64,000 nt of DNA from Zunongwangia mangrovi (GCF_900112105.1 NZ_FOKV01000001.1:124001-188000); one strand, 5' to 3'; counted from the stretch's first letter, positions 20,095 to 30,039 are shown. A program made the numbers and translations. Notes: generated from the sequence alone by a model not told the origin.

Positions 20095-23000
20095 TTATGC
20101 TTCAGCAGTATTGGTGATTTTAGCCTGATACATTACGTTTGGCTTAGTACCTATACTTTCAAGTAAATGATAAGTTCTATCATCTTCCTGTAATTTGGAA
20201 ACTTTAGATTCTTTATCATTAACATCTCCAAAAACAATTGCACCGGTATCACAAGCCGCTGAACATGCAGTACGGAATTCGCCATCTTTGATAGCTCTTC
20301 CTTCACGCTTAGCATCAAGAATAGTTTTTTGTGTCATTTGGATACACATAGAACATTTCTCCATAACTCCTCGAGAACGTACTACCACATCTGGGTTTAA
20401 TACCATACGACCTAGATCGTTGTTCATGTGATAATCAAACTCTTCGTTTTGAGCGTAATTAAACCAGTTAAATCTTCTTACTTTATAAGGACAGTTGTTT
20501 GCACAATATCTTGTACCTACACATCTGTTGTAAATCATTTGGTTTTGCCCCTGACGTCCGTGAGATGTTGCCGCTACTGGACATACAGTTTCACATGGCG
20601 CATGGTTACAATGCTGACACATAACAGGCTGAAAAGCCACTTGTGGATTATCATAAGATGGATCCTCTATAGTATCGTAAGTTTCGAAAGCCGGAAGGTT
20701 TTCTAGCTTTTCCTGCTCCTCAACGAAAGTATCACCAGCCGAATAATATCTATCGATCCTTAACCAGTGCATATCTCTAAACTTTCTTACTTCATCCTTA
20801 CCTACAACTGGTACGTTATTTTCAGAATGACAAGAAATCACACAAGCACCACAACCAGTACAAGCATTAAGATCTATAGATAGATTAAAGTGATGACCTA
20901 TAGTACGATCAAAAGCACTCCAAATATCAGCTTTCTCATCACTAACAGGAATTTCCTGGTGATTATAATCTACCTCAGGAACACTATTCCATTCGTGTTT
21001 ACTTTTGTTAGTTAAAACAGAAAGTGTTGTTTCCTTAACAATATCATCACGTCCTGCAAGTGTACTTTGCATTTGTACGCTGGCAAACTCATGCGTTCCT
21101 TCAGCTTTCGCTATAGTTACATTCTGGAAAGAACTAAAGTTTTTATACAGTGGGTAAGCATTAACCCCAACCTGCATTTCCTTTTGCATTCCTTCTTTCT
21201 TACCGTAACCTAGCGCCAGAGCGACAGAACCTTTAGCCTGACCAGGTTGTACGATAACTGGAACATTTTTCACAGTAGTATCTCCAACACTAATGTTTAC
21301 ATAACTACCGTTTAAAGCTCCATTAGAAACTATCTCATTCTCTAAACCAAGTTTATCTGCATCGGCTTTAGAGATCATTAAATAATTATCCCAGGTAGTT
21401 CTAGTAATAGGATCTGGAAGCTCTTGTAACCAAGGGTTATTTGCCTGCTCTCCATCTCCCATTGAAACTTTAGTGTAAAGAGTAAGTTCATACTCACCTC
21501 CTTCCTGAGAAGAAGAAACTACTTTTCTTAAAGAAGAAGCATCATTATTTGAAGAAGTAAAGTCTTCTGAAGCTCCTACAGCAACAGGACTTGTTCCTTC
21601 AAAAACACCGTCATGCAGTGCTTGATTCCAGCCTCCTGATAAGTTACCAGACCAGGTTTCTTTGATATAATCACTATACGATTGGCTATTTCCTGACCAT
21701 TTTAATAAACAATCCTGAAATTGACGCGTGTCAAATAACGGCCTAATTGTAGGCTGCATTAAACTGAATTGCTGATCTGTAAACTGGATATCACCCCAGC
21801 TCTCCAAATAATGTGGAGTAGCCGCTACATATTTACAAAGTTTAGCTGTTTCATCTTCTTTCATGGTAAATGAAACGGAAACTTCTACATTTTTTAATCC
21901 TTCAACAAACTCTGGAGCATTTGGCAAACTGTAAGCCGGATTTACGCCAACTACCATTACAGCACCAACACTACCGGAATTCATATCCTGTACAAGTTCT
22001 GAAACCTGAGCAGCATTTCCCTGACGGGTCATACGCGCATTATCAGTATCCATAATTGTACTACCCAAAGCCTCATTAATTGCTAACACTAATGATTGTG
22101 CGTCTGCATCTGGAATTCCAGAAACAACCACCGCCTTACTTCCAGATTCTCTTAACTGGCTAGCAGCTTTCACAACAGCATCATCAATATTAGAAGGTAA
22201 TTCACTTGTAGAACCACCACCAACTACATAACCATACAATGCAGCTAGAATTGCTTTTTGCTGCGATGGTTTAACCGGAACACGCTTATCTGCCTTCGCA
22301 CCTGCTAAAGACAGATTAGATTCAAATTGCACGTGTCTGGACATTTTTCCATTTTCTGGAACACGACTTTTAGCATAACTAACATCGTATCCTCCACCTT
22401 GCCAATCACCTAGAAAATCAGCACCAACAGAAACAATCGCTTCTGCTTCACTAAAGTCGTAATTTGGTAATGCTCTTCTTCCATATCTAGATTCAAAAGC
22501 TGAAAGAGCAGCATCCTCAGAAACGGCATCATAAACAACATGTTTTACATTTGAATATTTTGCACTGAATTCCTGAATTAATTTTGTAGTACTTGGACTT
22601 GCGAAAGTTTGAGTTAACAAAACGATATCTCCTGAAACTCCGTTTAGAGCAGCTCCAACCTGACGATCGAATTCTTCCCAAGAAACATTCTTACCGTCTA
22701 TCATAGGACGCTTCACTCTTTTCTTATCATATAAAGAAAGAACTGAAGCATTAACACGAGCACCGCCACCAGCTTTTACTTTAGCAAGGTCGTTATTCTC
22801 AATTTTTATTGGACGGCCCTCACGAGTCTTAACCAATACGCTTTGAAAATCGAAACCATTTGCAATAGTAGAAGCGTAGTAATTTGCTACACCAGGAACA
22901 ATATTCTCTGGCTGAACTACGTAGGGAATCGATTTTACAACCGGACCCTCACAAGCAGCTAATGAAGCCGCAGCTGTACTAAACCCAACATACTTTAGGA

Positions 23001-23160
23001 AATCCCTTCTAGACGTTTTTGAATTACTTAAAGATTCTTCATCTCCAAGAAATTCATCAACAGGAATCTCTTCTGCAAATTCTTTTTGTTTTAGCGTCTC
23101 AACAACAGAACTACCTTTTAGTTCTTCAACACTTTTCCAGTATTTTTTGTTTGATGACAT
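20095..23160 (-). CDS. actB: Alternative complex III iron-sulfur subunit ActB (molybdopterin-oxidoreductase fold fused to ferredoxin)
   Basis: A large periplasmic subunit combining a molybdopterin-oxidoreductase-like part and a four-cluster ferredoxin part (NrfC-like). The 1,021 residues begin with a twin-arginine signal followed by a lipobox (TSRRDFLKYVGF, then SLAAC), so it is probably exported folded and lipid-anchored. Family members have lost the molybdenum cofactor. The C-terminal third shows the cysteine groups CTGCGACVISCHSENN, CQHCNHAPCETVCP, CVGTRYCANNCP and CSMCIQMT with ACSAACDTGAI. It follows actA by 47 bases and precedes actC by 33. Confidence 0.94.
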   Translation of the reverse strand: MSSNKKYWKSVEELKGSSVVETLKQKEFAEEIPVDEFLGDEESLSNSKTSRRDFLKYVGFSTAAASLAACEGPVVKSIPYVVQPENIVPGVANYYASTIANGFDFQSVLVKTREGRPIKIENNDLAKVKAGGGARVNASVLSLYDKKRVKRPMIDGKNVSWEEFDRQVGAALNGVSGDIVLLTQTFASPSTTKLIQEFSAKYSNVKHVVYDAVSEDAALSAFESRYGRRALPNYDFSEAEAIVSVGADFLGDWQGGGYDVSYAKSRVPENGKMSRHVQFESNLSLAGAKADKRVPVKPSQQKAILAALYGYVVGGGSTSELPSNIDDAVVKAASQLRESGSKAVVVSGIPDADAQSLVLAINEALGSTIMDTDNARMTRQGNAAQVSELVQDMNSGSVGAVMVVGVNPAYSLPNAPEFVEGLKNVEVSVSFTMKEDETAKLCKYVAATPHYLESWGDIQFTDQQFSLMQPTIRPLFDTRQFQDCLLKWSGNSQSYSDYIKETWSGNLSGGWNQALHDGVFEGTSPVAVGASEDFTSSNNDASSLRKVVSSSQEGGEYELTLYTKVSMGDGEQANNPWLQELPDPITRTTWDNYLMISKADADKLGLENEIVSNGALNGSYVNISVGDTTVKNVPVIVQPGQAKGSVALALGYGKKEGMQKEMQVGVNAYPLYKNFSSFQNVTIAKAEGTHEFASVQMQSTLAGRDDIVKETTLSVLTNKSKHEWNSVPEVDYNHQEIPVSDEKADIWSAFDRTIGHHFNLSIDLNACTGCGACVISCHSENNVPVVGKDEVRKFRDMHWLRIDRYYSAGDTFVEEQEKLENLPAFETYDTIEDPSYDNPQVAFQPVMCQHCNHAPCETVCPVAATSHGRQGQNQMIYNRCVGTRYCANNCPYKVRRFNWFNYAQNEEFDYHMNNDLGRMVLNPDVVVRSRGVMEKCSMCIQMTQKTILDAKREGRAIKDGEFRTACSAACDTGAIVFGDVNDKESKVSKLQEDDRTYHLLESIGTKPNVMYQAKITNTAEA

Positions 23161-23207
23161 ATATATCTAGATATTAACTTCTTAATTTATATCTGCTTAC
23201 GCAGTTA

Positions 23208-24557
23208 TTAATAGTGGCATTTTGCACATTCAAGACCTCCCATTTCAGCAATGGTAAGCTTTTCTACCCCATACTTTTTAGAAAGCTCTTCATGAATCTT
23301 TTCATAGTACTCATTTCCTTCCATCTGAACTCCAGTCTCTCTGTGACAGTTAATACACCATCCCATAGTAAGTGGTGCTTCCTGATGTACAACTTCCATT
23401 TCCTGAATTGGACCGTGACAGTGTTGACACTGAACACCAGCAACCGAAACGTGCTGAGAGTGGTTAAAGTAAACAAAATCTGGAAGATTATGAATTCTCA
23501 CCCATTTCACAGGTTTTTGATCTCCTGAATATGTTCTAGTAGCAGGATCCCATCCTACGGCATCATAAAGCTTAGCGATTTCACCGTCATAGAATTCTTT
23601 AGAGTGTTCTGCAGTAGCTGTTTCTGGAGCAACTTCTGAAATTGCTTTATGACAGTTCATACATACATTTAAAGATGGAATTCCTGAAGTTTTTGATACA
23701 CGCGCTGAAGAGTGACAATATTTACATTCAATACCATTGTCCCCAGCGTGAATTCTATGTGAATAATGAATTGGTTGAATTGGCTGATAACCTTGATCTA
23801 CGCCAACCTGCATTAAAAATCCGTAAGCAAAATAACCAACACCTAATAGAACAACGATAGAAAACACCAATACTAAAAACTGGTTTTCTACAAATGCCTG
23901 CCAAATTGGTTTTCTTGATGGTCTCTCTGGAAGTGTTACTCCGCTTGCAGCAGCAAAATTCTTTAATGTTTTATTCACCAAGAATAAAACAACAAGTAAC
24001 ATTACCAGTACAAATATTAAAACCCCAAGGATTATATTTACAGAAACACCTCCACCAGATCCTTCTCCGCCTTCAGCACCTGCACCTCCAGTTGCAGCAG
24101 CAGCTGGTTCTGGTTCTGGTTGCTCTACGTAAGCAAGAATATTATCGATATCTTCATTAGACAATTGAGGAAAAGCTGGCATCGCAGTACCATTGTATTC
24201 CTGATAAACTGCTTCAGCATCTGCATCACCAGAAGCTCTTAGCTCAGCATTGTTTTTAATCCATGCGTAAAGCCATTCTTTATCATGTCTTAAAGTCACA
24301 CCATTCAAAGCAGGACCAATACTTGCTGAATACGGTTTATGACAAGCTGCACATAAAGAATTAAACAAGCCTTTTCCTGCTTCGGGATCTCCTAGTTCTG
24401 CAGAAGCTGAAGCATCTGCTGCATCAGCAGCTGTCGCTGGCTCGCCAGCCTCGACATCTGTGGAATCCTGAGCAAAACTCGTTACTGTGAACGATAGAAA
24501 AAGCGCTACAATTAAGAGCAATCGCGAAGTTGAGTGGCGGTATTTCACCTTTTTCAT
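23208..24557 (-). CDS. actA: Alternative complex III multiheme cytochrome c, ActA, with N-terminal monoheme domain
   Basis: First gene of the operon. The 449 residues hold a signal peptide (to about SFAQ, residue 30) and an N-terminal class I cytochrome c domain with CAACH (69-73) and GTAMPAFPQLS as likely Met-ligand region. Two membrane helices follow (about 172-196 and 222-244). The C-terminal part has five more heme motifs: CKYCH, CMNCH, CQHCH, CINCH and CAKCH, the last one residue from the C-terminus. That gives six CxxCH sites, compared with the pentaheme ActA I recall from the family. The protein should transfer electrons from ActB to ActE or oxidase. Promoter box at 24651-24658. Confidence 0.92.
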   Translation of the reverse strand: MKKVKYRHSTSRLLLIVALFLSFTVTSFAQDSTDVEAGEPATAADAADASASAELGDPEAGKGLFNSLCAACHKPYSASIGPALNGVTLRHDKEWLYAWIKNNAELRASGDADAEAVYQEYNGTAMPAFPQLSNEDIDNILAYVEQPEPEPAAAATGGAGAEGGEGSGGGVSVNIILGVLIFVLVMLLVVLFLVNKTLKNFAAASGVTLPERPSRKPIWQAFVENQFLVLVFSIVVLLGVGYFAYGFLMQVGVDQGYQPIQPIHYSHRIHAGDNGIECKYCHSSARVSKTSGIPSLNVCMNCHKAISEVAPETATAEHSKEFYDGEIAKLYDAVGWDPATRTYSGDQKPVKWVRIHNLPDFVYFNHSQHVSVAGVQCQHCHGPIQEMEVVHQEAPLTMGWCINCHRETGVQMEGNEYYEKIHEELSKKYGVEKLTIAEMGGLECAKCHY

Positions 24558-24650
24558 ATTATAAGTTGAATTAACGTCTAAACTTTGGTACGGTTTTTAA
24601 GACTAAAATCTGTACGTAAAAACTTAGAATCGCACCATTAAATTCAGGCA

Positions 24651-24658
24651 CAAAAGTA
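24651..24658 (-). promoter_or_regulatory. -7 box (TACTTTTG) for the act-cox operon
   Basis: The minus strand reads TACTTTTG, matching TAnnTTTG, about 94 bases upstream of the actA ATG. No good -33 TTG is visible at 17-20 bases. The untranslated leader would be near 85 bases, long enough to host regulation. Confidence 0.45.
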
Positions 24659-24756
24659 ATACTTAAGTTGGATTTTGTTTATGTTAGAGAAGCGTTAATA
24701 GGTAATTTATATTAGTTCTAAATAATAAAATAGATAGAATCTCAGTTATTTAGTTT

Positions 24757-24764
24757 TACATTTG
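24757..24764 (+). promoter_or_regulatory. -7 box (TACATTTG) for the SPOR-like gene
   Basis: TACATTTG matches TAnnTTTG exactly and ends 17 bases before the ATG at 24782. No -33 TTG is seen at usual spacing. Confidence 0.5.
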
Positions 24765-24781
24765 TCTATAAAATCATAACT

Positions 24782-25171
24782 ATGAATATTTTAAGCTTCC
24801 GAAACCTAATGCTCGGCACCTTTTTAAGTTTTACTGGCGTAGCCAGCTGCCAAGAGGATTCCGCAAAAATTAACATTTCTGAAGATGAAATGATCGCAGA
24901 ATTAATACAAACGAAAGTAAAGCTTCAAAAATCACACAATATTGGCGATCGATTTGTAATTCAGCTATTTAGTGGAAGCAATGGCGAAGCTAGCGAAGAA
25001 ATAAAGGATTATGAATCGCTATATGACTACCCTGCGAGGATAAAATATGAAGCGCCAAATTATAAAGTTTGGGTTGGAAATTTTAGAAATCGATTAGAAG
25101 CAGACAGAGCACTTTTAGTCATAAAAGAAACCTATCCTTCTGCTTTTATTCCTAAACCAAAAAGAAAATAA
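24782..25171 (+). CDS. Small SPOR-domain-like lipoprotein or secreted protein
   Basis: A 129-residue protein with an N-terminal signal region (NLMLGTFLSFTGVASC), whose Cys may be a lipobox. The C-terminal 70 residues resemble a SPOR domain: FVIQLFSGSNGEAS, then YKVWVGNFRNRLEADRALL and KETYPSAFIPKP. This is the beta-alpha-beta pattern that binds denuded peptidoglycan glycans. Genes of this type sit beside infB in other Flavobacteria as far as I recall. It is divergent from the act operon and convergent with infB. Division or envelope localisation is an inference. Confidence 0.72.
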   Translation: MNILSFRNLMLGTFLSFTGVASCQEDSAKINISEDEMIAELIQTKVKLQKSHNIGDRFVIQLFSGSNGEASEEIKDYESLYDYPARIKYEAPNYKVWVGNFRNRLEADRALLVIKETYPSAFIPKPKRK

Positions 25172-25207
25172 TATAGTCAATAATACACCTGTCAAATCTA
25201 GGATAAA

Positions 25208-25231
25208 TTAAAATGATATTAATCATTTTAA
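25208..25231. repeat. AT-rich inverted repeat in the convergent gap
   Basis: A perfect 10-bp inverted repeat (TTAAAATGAT, 4-base loop, ATCATTTTAA) lies 37 bases after the SPOR-like gene stop. It could form a weak terminator for that gene on the plus strand, with the trailing AAGCC tract giving little support. Confidence 0.35.
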
Positions 25232-25283
25232 GCCTTGGTTTTTTTCGCTATCAAATAAGAATAGCAAGAAGACTATAAATAAA

Positions 25284-25305
25284 AAAGGCCGCAAATGCGG
25301 CCTTT
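25284..25305 (-). terminator. Strong terminator of the rimP-nusA-infB operon
   Basis: The stem AAAGGCCGC (25284-25292) pairs perfectly with GCGGCCTTT (25297-25305) around a 4-base loop. On the minus strand it ends in a long T run (CCTTTTTTTATTTATAG), 22 bases after the infB stop. The plus-strand side also has CCTTTCTATTTA, so it may act in both directions. Confidence 0.88.
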
Positions 25306-25326
25306 CTATTTACGTAAGTCTAATAA

Positions 25327-28125
25327 CTATTTAAGGGTTTTCTTCACCTCTACTTCTCTAAAAGCTTCAATAACGTCTCCTTCTTTGATATCATTGTAGT
25401 TTTTAACCTGCATACCACAATCGTATCCTTTAGCTACTTCTTTAACATCGTCTTTGAAACGCTTAAGTGAAGACAGCTCTCCTGTATAGATCACTACGCC
25501 GTCTCTAATTAAACGAACACCAGCATTTCTGTAGATCTTACCAGAGGTTACCATACAACCTGCGATAGTACCAATTTTAGAGATTTTAAATGTCTCTCTA
25601 ATTTCAGCAGTACCAGTAATCTCTTCTTTAAGTTCTGGAGAAAGCATACCTTCCATCGCATCCTTAAGATCATTGATCGCATCATAGATAATAGAATAGG
25701 TTCTAATATCGATTTCTTCTTTATCTGCAACCTGTCTTGCATTTCCAGCAGGACGCACATTAAATCCAATAATGATCGCATCTGAAGCTGAAGCCAGCAA
25801 TACGTCACTCTCTGTGATCGCACCAACACCTTTATGAATAATATTCACCTGAATCTCTTCAGTAGACAGCTTCTGGAAACTATCGGTTAATGCTTCAACA
25901 GATCCATCCACATCACCTTTAAGAATAATATTAAGCTCTTTAAAGTCGCCTAATGCAATTCGACGACCAATCTCATCTAAAGTAATATGACGTTGCGTTC
26001 TAACATTTTGCTCACGTTGTAACTGTGTACGTTTAGAAGCAATATCTTTAGCTTCACGCTCATCGATCATCACCTTAAACTTATCTCCTGCTTGTGGCGC
26101 ACCATCCAGACCTAAAATAGAAACCGGAGTTGATGGACCAGCTTCTTTGATCTCGTGACCTCTTTCATCATGCATCGCTTTGATCTTACCACTATGGCGA
26201 CCAGCCAATACATAATCTCCAATCTTTAGCGTACCTGCCTGAACAAGAACTGTAGCTACGTAACCACGTCCTCTATCAAGGTAAGCTTCAACGATAGTAC
26301 CGTTAGCAACCTTTTCTGGGTTAGCCTGAAGTTCTAAAATTTCTGCTTCAAGAAGTACTTTTTCTAATAACTCTTTAACACCAAGACCGGTTTTTGCTGA
26401 AATATCATGAGATTGAATTTTACCACCCCAATCTTCAACAAGAAGATTCATTGCAGCAAGCTTTTCCTTAATCTTTTCTGGATTAGCTGTTGGAAGATCT
26501 GATTTGTTAATCGCAAATACAATCGGAACACCAGCAGCCTGCGCATGTGAAATCGCCTCTTTAGTTTGTGGCATCACATCATCATCTGCAGCGATAACAA
26601 TAATTGCAATATCAGTTACCTGGGCTCCACGAGCACGCATCGCCGTAAAGGCTTCGTGACCAGGAGTATCAAGGAAAGTAATCTTTTGCCCTCCATCAAG
26701 TTTTACTCCGTAAGCTCCAATATGCTGTGTAATACCCCCACTTTCACCGGCAATCACATTTTCTTTACGAATATAATCCAGTAAAGATGTTTTACCGTGA
26801 TCTACGTGACCCATTACGGTAACGATTGGCGCTCTATCCTGTAAATCCTCTGGTGCATCCTGATCTTCATCTGTTGGCTCCTCAACATCTGCGGTTACAA
26901 ATTCAACTTCGTAACCAAACTCTTCAGCAACAATAGATAAAGTCTCTGCATCTAATCTTTGGTTCATGGTTACCATCATACCAAGAGACATACAAGCTGA
27001 AATAACCTTAGTTACCGGCACATCCATCATCGTCGCTACTTCACTTACCGTAACAAACTCGGTTACTTTAAGTACTTTAGAATCTGATTCTTGTTTTGCA
27101 AGATCTTCTTCTGAACGTTGACGGTGTTGATCTCTTTTATCTCTACGGTATTTAGCACCTTTACCTTTGCTAGATTTCCCCTGAAGTTTTTCAAGAGTTT
27201 CTCTAACTTGTTTTTGTACTTCTTCTTGGCTAGGCTCTTCTTTAGCGATCGGCCTACTACGCTGCTTATTGTTACGTCCTTTACGGTTGTTATTATTTCC
27301 ACCACCCTGATTAGGACCTCCTTTTACATCTTTACTTATTCTACGACGACGTTTTTTACGGTTACCCTTTTTATCGTCGTTGTTTGAAGCAGTCTTTTTA
27401 TCGTCTTTCTTCTTAGCAGGCTTTTTAAACTTAGAAAGATCTATTTTCTCCCCAGTAAAATTAGGACCATCTAATTTCGTATAATTTGTTTTTATACGGT
27501 TTGATACCTCATCCTGGCTTGCAGCTTCAGTGTTCTCCTGAGTTTCTTTCTTAGGTTCCTGCTGCTTAGGCTGTTCTTTTTTAGGGGCTGTATTCTGATC
27601 TTTAATTGTATCAGTTTTAGGCTTAGGCTTTTCTTCAGCTGGTTTTTGGGCTGGCTTTTCCTGCTGAGCTTTCTCTACCTTTTCTTCCTTTTTAGGCTCC
27701 TCCTTTTTCTTTTCAACCTGGGGTTTATCCAAATCGATCTTCCCTACAGTTTTAGGACCAGAAAGTTTAGTACGAGCACCAAGAGCTTCCTGCTCTTCCT
27801 TCTTACGCTCTTGCTCTTCTTTAAGTCTTTCCTGCTCTTTTTTCTCCTGCTCCTTCTTTTTCTCTTCCTGCTCACGCTCCCGGGCTAAGCGTAGCTCTTC
27901 CTTCTCCTTCTTTCTCTCTTCACCAACTTCTTTAGAAGCTACTTTTTTGCTTTTATCTGTCTGGAACTCATCAAAAAGAACCTTATAAGTCTCCTGAGAG
28001 ATTTTAGCAGTAGGACGTGCTTCAATATCATGCCCCTTAGAGTTTAAAAACTCTACAGCCCGATCTAGCGAAATATTGAATTCACGTAATACTTTGTTTA
28101 ATCGCATTGTTTTTGCTTCAGCCAT
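25327..28125 (-). CDS. infB: Translation initiation factor IF-2
   Basis: A GTPase that places initiator tRNA on the 30S subunit and promotes subunit joining. The 932 residues start with an IF2_N-like element ([20 protein letters not shown]) and a long Lys/Glu/Gln-rich linker (about 60-340). A second IF2_N domain ([19 protein letters not shown]) leads into the G domain. G1 is [16 protein letters not shown] (near 440), G3 is [10 protein letters not shown] and G4 is INKSDLP. Domains II-IV complete the protein ([20 protein letters not shown]). Length fits Bacteroidota IF-2. It is the last gene of rimP-nusA-infB, 46 bases after nusA. Confidence 0.98.
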   Translation of the reverse strand: MAEAKTMRLNKVLREFNISLDRAVEFLNSKGHDIEARPTAKISQETYKVLFDEFQTDKSKKVASKEVGEERKKEKEELRLAREREQEEKKKEQEKKEQERLKEEQERKKEEQEALGARTKLSGPKTVGKIDLDKPQVEKKKEEPKKEEKVEKAQQEKPAQKPAEEKPKPKTDTIKDQNTAPKKEQPKQQEPKKETQENTEAASQDEVSNRIKTNYTKLDGPNFTGEKIDLSKFKKPAKKKDDKKTASNNDDKKGNRKKRRRRISKDVKGGPNQGGGNNNNRKGRNNKQRSRPIAKEEPSQEEVQKQVRETLEKLQGKSSKGKGAKYRRDKRDQHRQRSEEDLAKQESDSKVLKVTEFVTVSEVATMMDVPVTKVISACMSLGMMVTMNQRLDAETLSIVAEEFGYEVEFVTADVEEPTDEDQDAPEDLQDRAPIVTVMGHVDHGKTSLLDYIRKENVIAGESGGITQHIGAYGVKLDGGQKITFLDTPGHEAFTAMRARGAQVTDIAIIVIAADDDVMPQTKEAISHAQAAGVPIVFAINKSDLPTANPEKIKEKLAAMNLLVEDWGGKIQSHDISAKTGLGVKELLEKVLLEAEILELQANPEKVANGTIVEAYLDRGRGYVATVLVQAGTLKIGDYVLAGRHSGKIKAMHDERGHEIKEAGPSTPVSILGLDGAPQAGDKFKVMIDEREAKDIASKRTQLQREQNVRTQRHITLDEIGRRIALGDFKELNIILKGDVDGSVEALTDSFQKLSTEEIQVNIIHKGVGAITESDVLLASASDAIIIGFNVRPAGNARQVADKEEIDIRTYSIIYDAINDLKDAMEGMLSPELKEEITGTAEIRETFKISKIGTIAGCMVTSGKIYRNAGVRLIRDGVVIYTGELSSLKRFKDDVKEVAKGYDCGMQVKNYNDIKEGDVIEAFREVEVKKTLK

Positions 28126-28171
28126 AAATTGCCCTCTAAATTAACCTCTTTTGTTTATTAACTACAATAAA

Positions 28172-29404
28172 TTATTCTTCGAATTCTTCGCGAAGCACGT
28201 TCATTACTTCACGAATGGTTTCTTCTTCCAGGTCGGTACGTCTAACAAGGTCATTCACATCCTGCTCTAAGATACTTTTTGCCGTATCTAAACCAATTTT
28301 TGCAAATTCCTTGATCACCCAATCTTCGATTTCGTCAGAAAATTCAGATAATTCAACATCTTCTTCTACTCCTTCTCTAAACACATCAATTTCGTAACCT
28401 GTTAATTGCCCTGCAAGCCTAATATTATGGCCTCCACGACCAATAGCTTTAGAAACCTCTTCAGGCTTAAGCATAACCTCAGCCCTTTTATTTTCTTCAT
28501 CTATTTTTATAGATGTGATCTTAGCAGGACTCAGCGCCCTTGTAATAAATAACTGATCGTTATTTGTATAATTGATCACATCGATATTTTCGTTACCAAG
28601 TTCGCGTACGATACTATGGATTCTAGAACCCTTCATACCCACGCAAGCTCCTACAGGATCGATTCTATCATCATAAGAATCTACTGCTACTTTCGCTTTT
28701 TCGCCAGGTACACGAACAACTTTTTTGATCGTAATTAAACCATCAAAAACCTCAGGAATTTCCTGCTCAAATAATTTTTCCAAAAATGCAGGTGCAGTTC
28801 TGGATAAAATAATGCTAGGCTTATTCCCTTTTAATTCTACACTTTCTATTACACCACGAACATTCTCTCCTTTTCTAAAGAAATCTGAAGGAATCTGCCT
28901 GTCTTTAGGCAATACGATTTCGTTACCTTCATCATCTAAAAGAATAATTGCACGGTGTCTAATATGATGAACTTCTGCAGTGTAGATCTCACCTTCAAGA
29001 TCTTTAAACTGCTTATAGATATTTGTGTTATCATGCTCATGGATCTTAGAAATAAGATTTTGTCTTAATGCCAAAATCGCTCTACGTCCAAGATCTTTTA
29101 ATTTAACTTCTTCAGAAACATCTTCGCCAACTTCAAAATCTGGCTCAATTTTACGAGCTTCTGTAAGAGATATTTCCTGATTTGGATCTTCAACTTCACC
29201 ATCGGCTACCACCACACGGTTTCTCCAAATCTCCAAATCCCCCTTATCAGGGTTTACAATGATATCAAAGTTATCATCCTCACCATACTTCTTTTTTAAA
29301 GCATTTCTAAAAACATCTTCCAAGATCGCCATTAAGGTTACACGATCTATCAACTTATCATCCTTAAACTCTGAAAATGAATCTATTAAGGCGAGATTTT
29401 CCAT
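28172..29404 (-). CDS. nusA: Transcription termination/antitermination protein NusA
   Basis: Binds RNA polymerase and nascent RNA and modulates pausing, intrinsic termination and antitermination. The 410 residues contain an N-terminal polymerase-binding domain (NLALIDSFSEFKDDKLIDRV), an S1 domain (about 135-200, with EIYTAEVHHIRHRAIILLDD), KH1 (GACVGMKGSRIHSIVRELGN) and KH2 (SKAIGRGGHNIRLAGQLTGY). A short C-terminal helical segment follows. The acidic repeats of proteobacterial NusA are absent, as usual here. The gene is 10 bases from rimP. It may regulate its own operon through the leader hairpin at 29889-29914 (inference). Confidence 0.97.
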   Translation of the reverse strand: MENLALIDSFSEFKDDKLIDRVTLMAILEDVFRNALKKKYGEDDNFDIIVNPDKGDLEIWRNRVVVADGEVEDPNQEISLTEARKIEPDFEVGEDVSEEVKLKDLGRRAILALRQNLISKIHEHDNTNIYKQFKDLEGEIYTAEVHHIRHRAIILLDDEGNEIVLPKDRQIPSDFFRKGENVRGVIESVELKGNKPSIILSRTAPAFLEKLFEQEIPEVFDGLITIKKVVRVPGEKAKVAVDSYDDRIDPVGACVGMKGSRIHSIVRELGNENIDVINYTNNDQLFITRALSPAKITSIKIDEENKRAEVMLKPEEVSKAIGRGGHNIRLAGQLTGYEIDVFREGVEEDVELSEFSDEIEDWVIKEFAKIGLDTAKSILEQDVNDLVRRTDLEEETIREVMNVLREEFEE

Positions 29405-29414
29405 ACTAAAACAA

Positions 29415-29879
29415 TTAAAATGTTATCATAACTTTTGCTTCAACAATCGCTGAATATTCTAATACAGCTTCTTTCTCTACCGTCACCTTTCCTTTTCCTA
29501 CAGGTTTAGGTTCACGTGCTTTCCATTGAAGTTTAATATTGTCTTCTGTAGCTTCGATTAAATTTCCTTCAAATTTTTCATTTTCAGTTTTAACCTGCAA
29601 CTTTCTGCCAATATTTTTTTTATACTGTCTGGGAATTTGTAGCGGCTCGGATACTCCGGCCGATGTCACTTCTAAAGAAAAATCCTCTTCTTCCCTGTCT
29701 AAATTGTGCTCTACCTTACGGCTCACATTTATACAATCTTCTACAGAGACACCTTTATCGCCATCGATAACCACTCTAATTTGATTATCTGGTGTTACAA
29801 TAAGATCAATCAAAAATAATGAATTATTCTCTTCGAATGCTTCTTGTAGTAACTTTTCTACGTTCTCCTTCAACTCCAT
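29415..29879 (-). CDS. rimP: Ribosome maturation factor RimP
   Basis: RimP assists late 30S subunit assembly. From the ATG at 29879 the protein has 154 residues, the usual size, and begins MELKENVEKLLQEAFEENNS. Conserved motifs are NQIRVVIDGDKGVSVEDCIN and EEDFSLEVTSAGVSEPL. An in-frame upstream ATG at 29936 would add 19 residues, but that stretch is encoded by a terminator-like hairpin and lies about at the predicted transcription start. I therefore prefer the internal ATG. First gene of rimP-nusA-infB. Confidence 0.93.
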   Translation of the reverse strand: MELKENVEKLLQEAFEENNSLFLIDLIVTPDNQIRVVIDGDKGVSVEDCINVSRKVEHNLDREEEDFSLEVTSAGVSEPLQIPRQYKKNIGRKLQVKTENEKFEGNLIEATEDNIKLQWKAREPKPVGKGKVTVEKEAVLEYSAIVEAKVMITF

Positions 29880-29888
29880 ACTGGTTAT

Positions 29889-29914
29889 AAAAAGAGGGGA
29901 CTTTATGTCCCCTC
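29889..29914 (-). terminator. Leader terminator (putative attenuator) upstream of rimP
   Basis: On the minus strand GAGGGGAC (29914-29907) pairs perfectly with GTCCCCTC (29901-29894) around a 5-base loop and is followed by TTTTT (29893-29889). This ends only 9 bases before the rimP ATG and lies downstream of the promoter box at 29942-29949, so it would act within the operon leader. Confidence 0.7.
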
Positions 29915-29941
29915 GCTGTACTTTTTTTAGTTTCAACGGTG

Positions 29942-29949
29942 CAAATATA
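29942..29949 (-). promoter_or_regulatory. -7 box (TATATTTG) of the rimP-nusA-infB promoter
   Basis: The minus strand reads TATATTTG, matching TAnnTTTG. Transcription would start near 29935, giving a leader of about 55 bases made up mostly of the hairpin. No convincing -33 element was seen. Confidence 0.55.
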
Positions 29950-30039
29950 ATAATAATTCCCGAGAAAGAAAACCAGGCATTTAGGCAAAAATCTTCGTAA
30001 ATTTAAGATAGATATTAAACATTTATAATCTTTCCAGCC

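Noticed and set aside
23214-23528. 104-codon open frame on the plus strand inside actA
   Set aside because: Lies opposite conserved heme motifs, has no promoter or family match and is explained by coding on the other strand.
27646-27888. Leu/Phe-rich open frame opposite the infB linker
   Set aside because: It is the complement of the Lys/Glu-rich IF-2 linker codons; no signal for a real membrane protein gene.
29880-29936. Longer rimP start at 29936
   Set aside because: The added 19 codons coincide with a terminator-type hairpin and begin at about the predicted transcription start; the internal ATG gives the normal RimP N-terminus.
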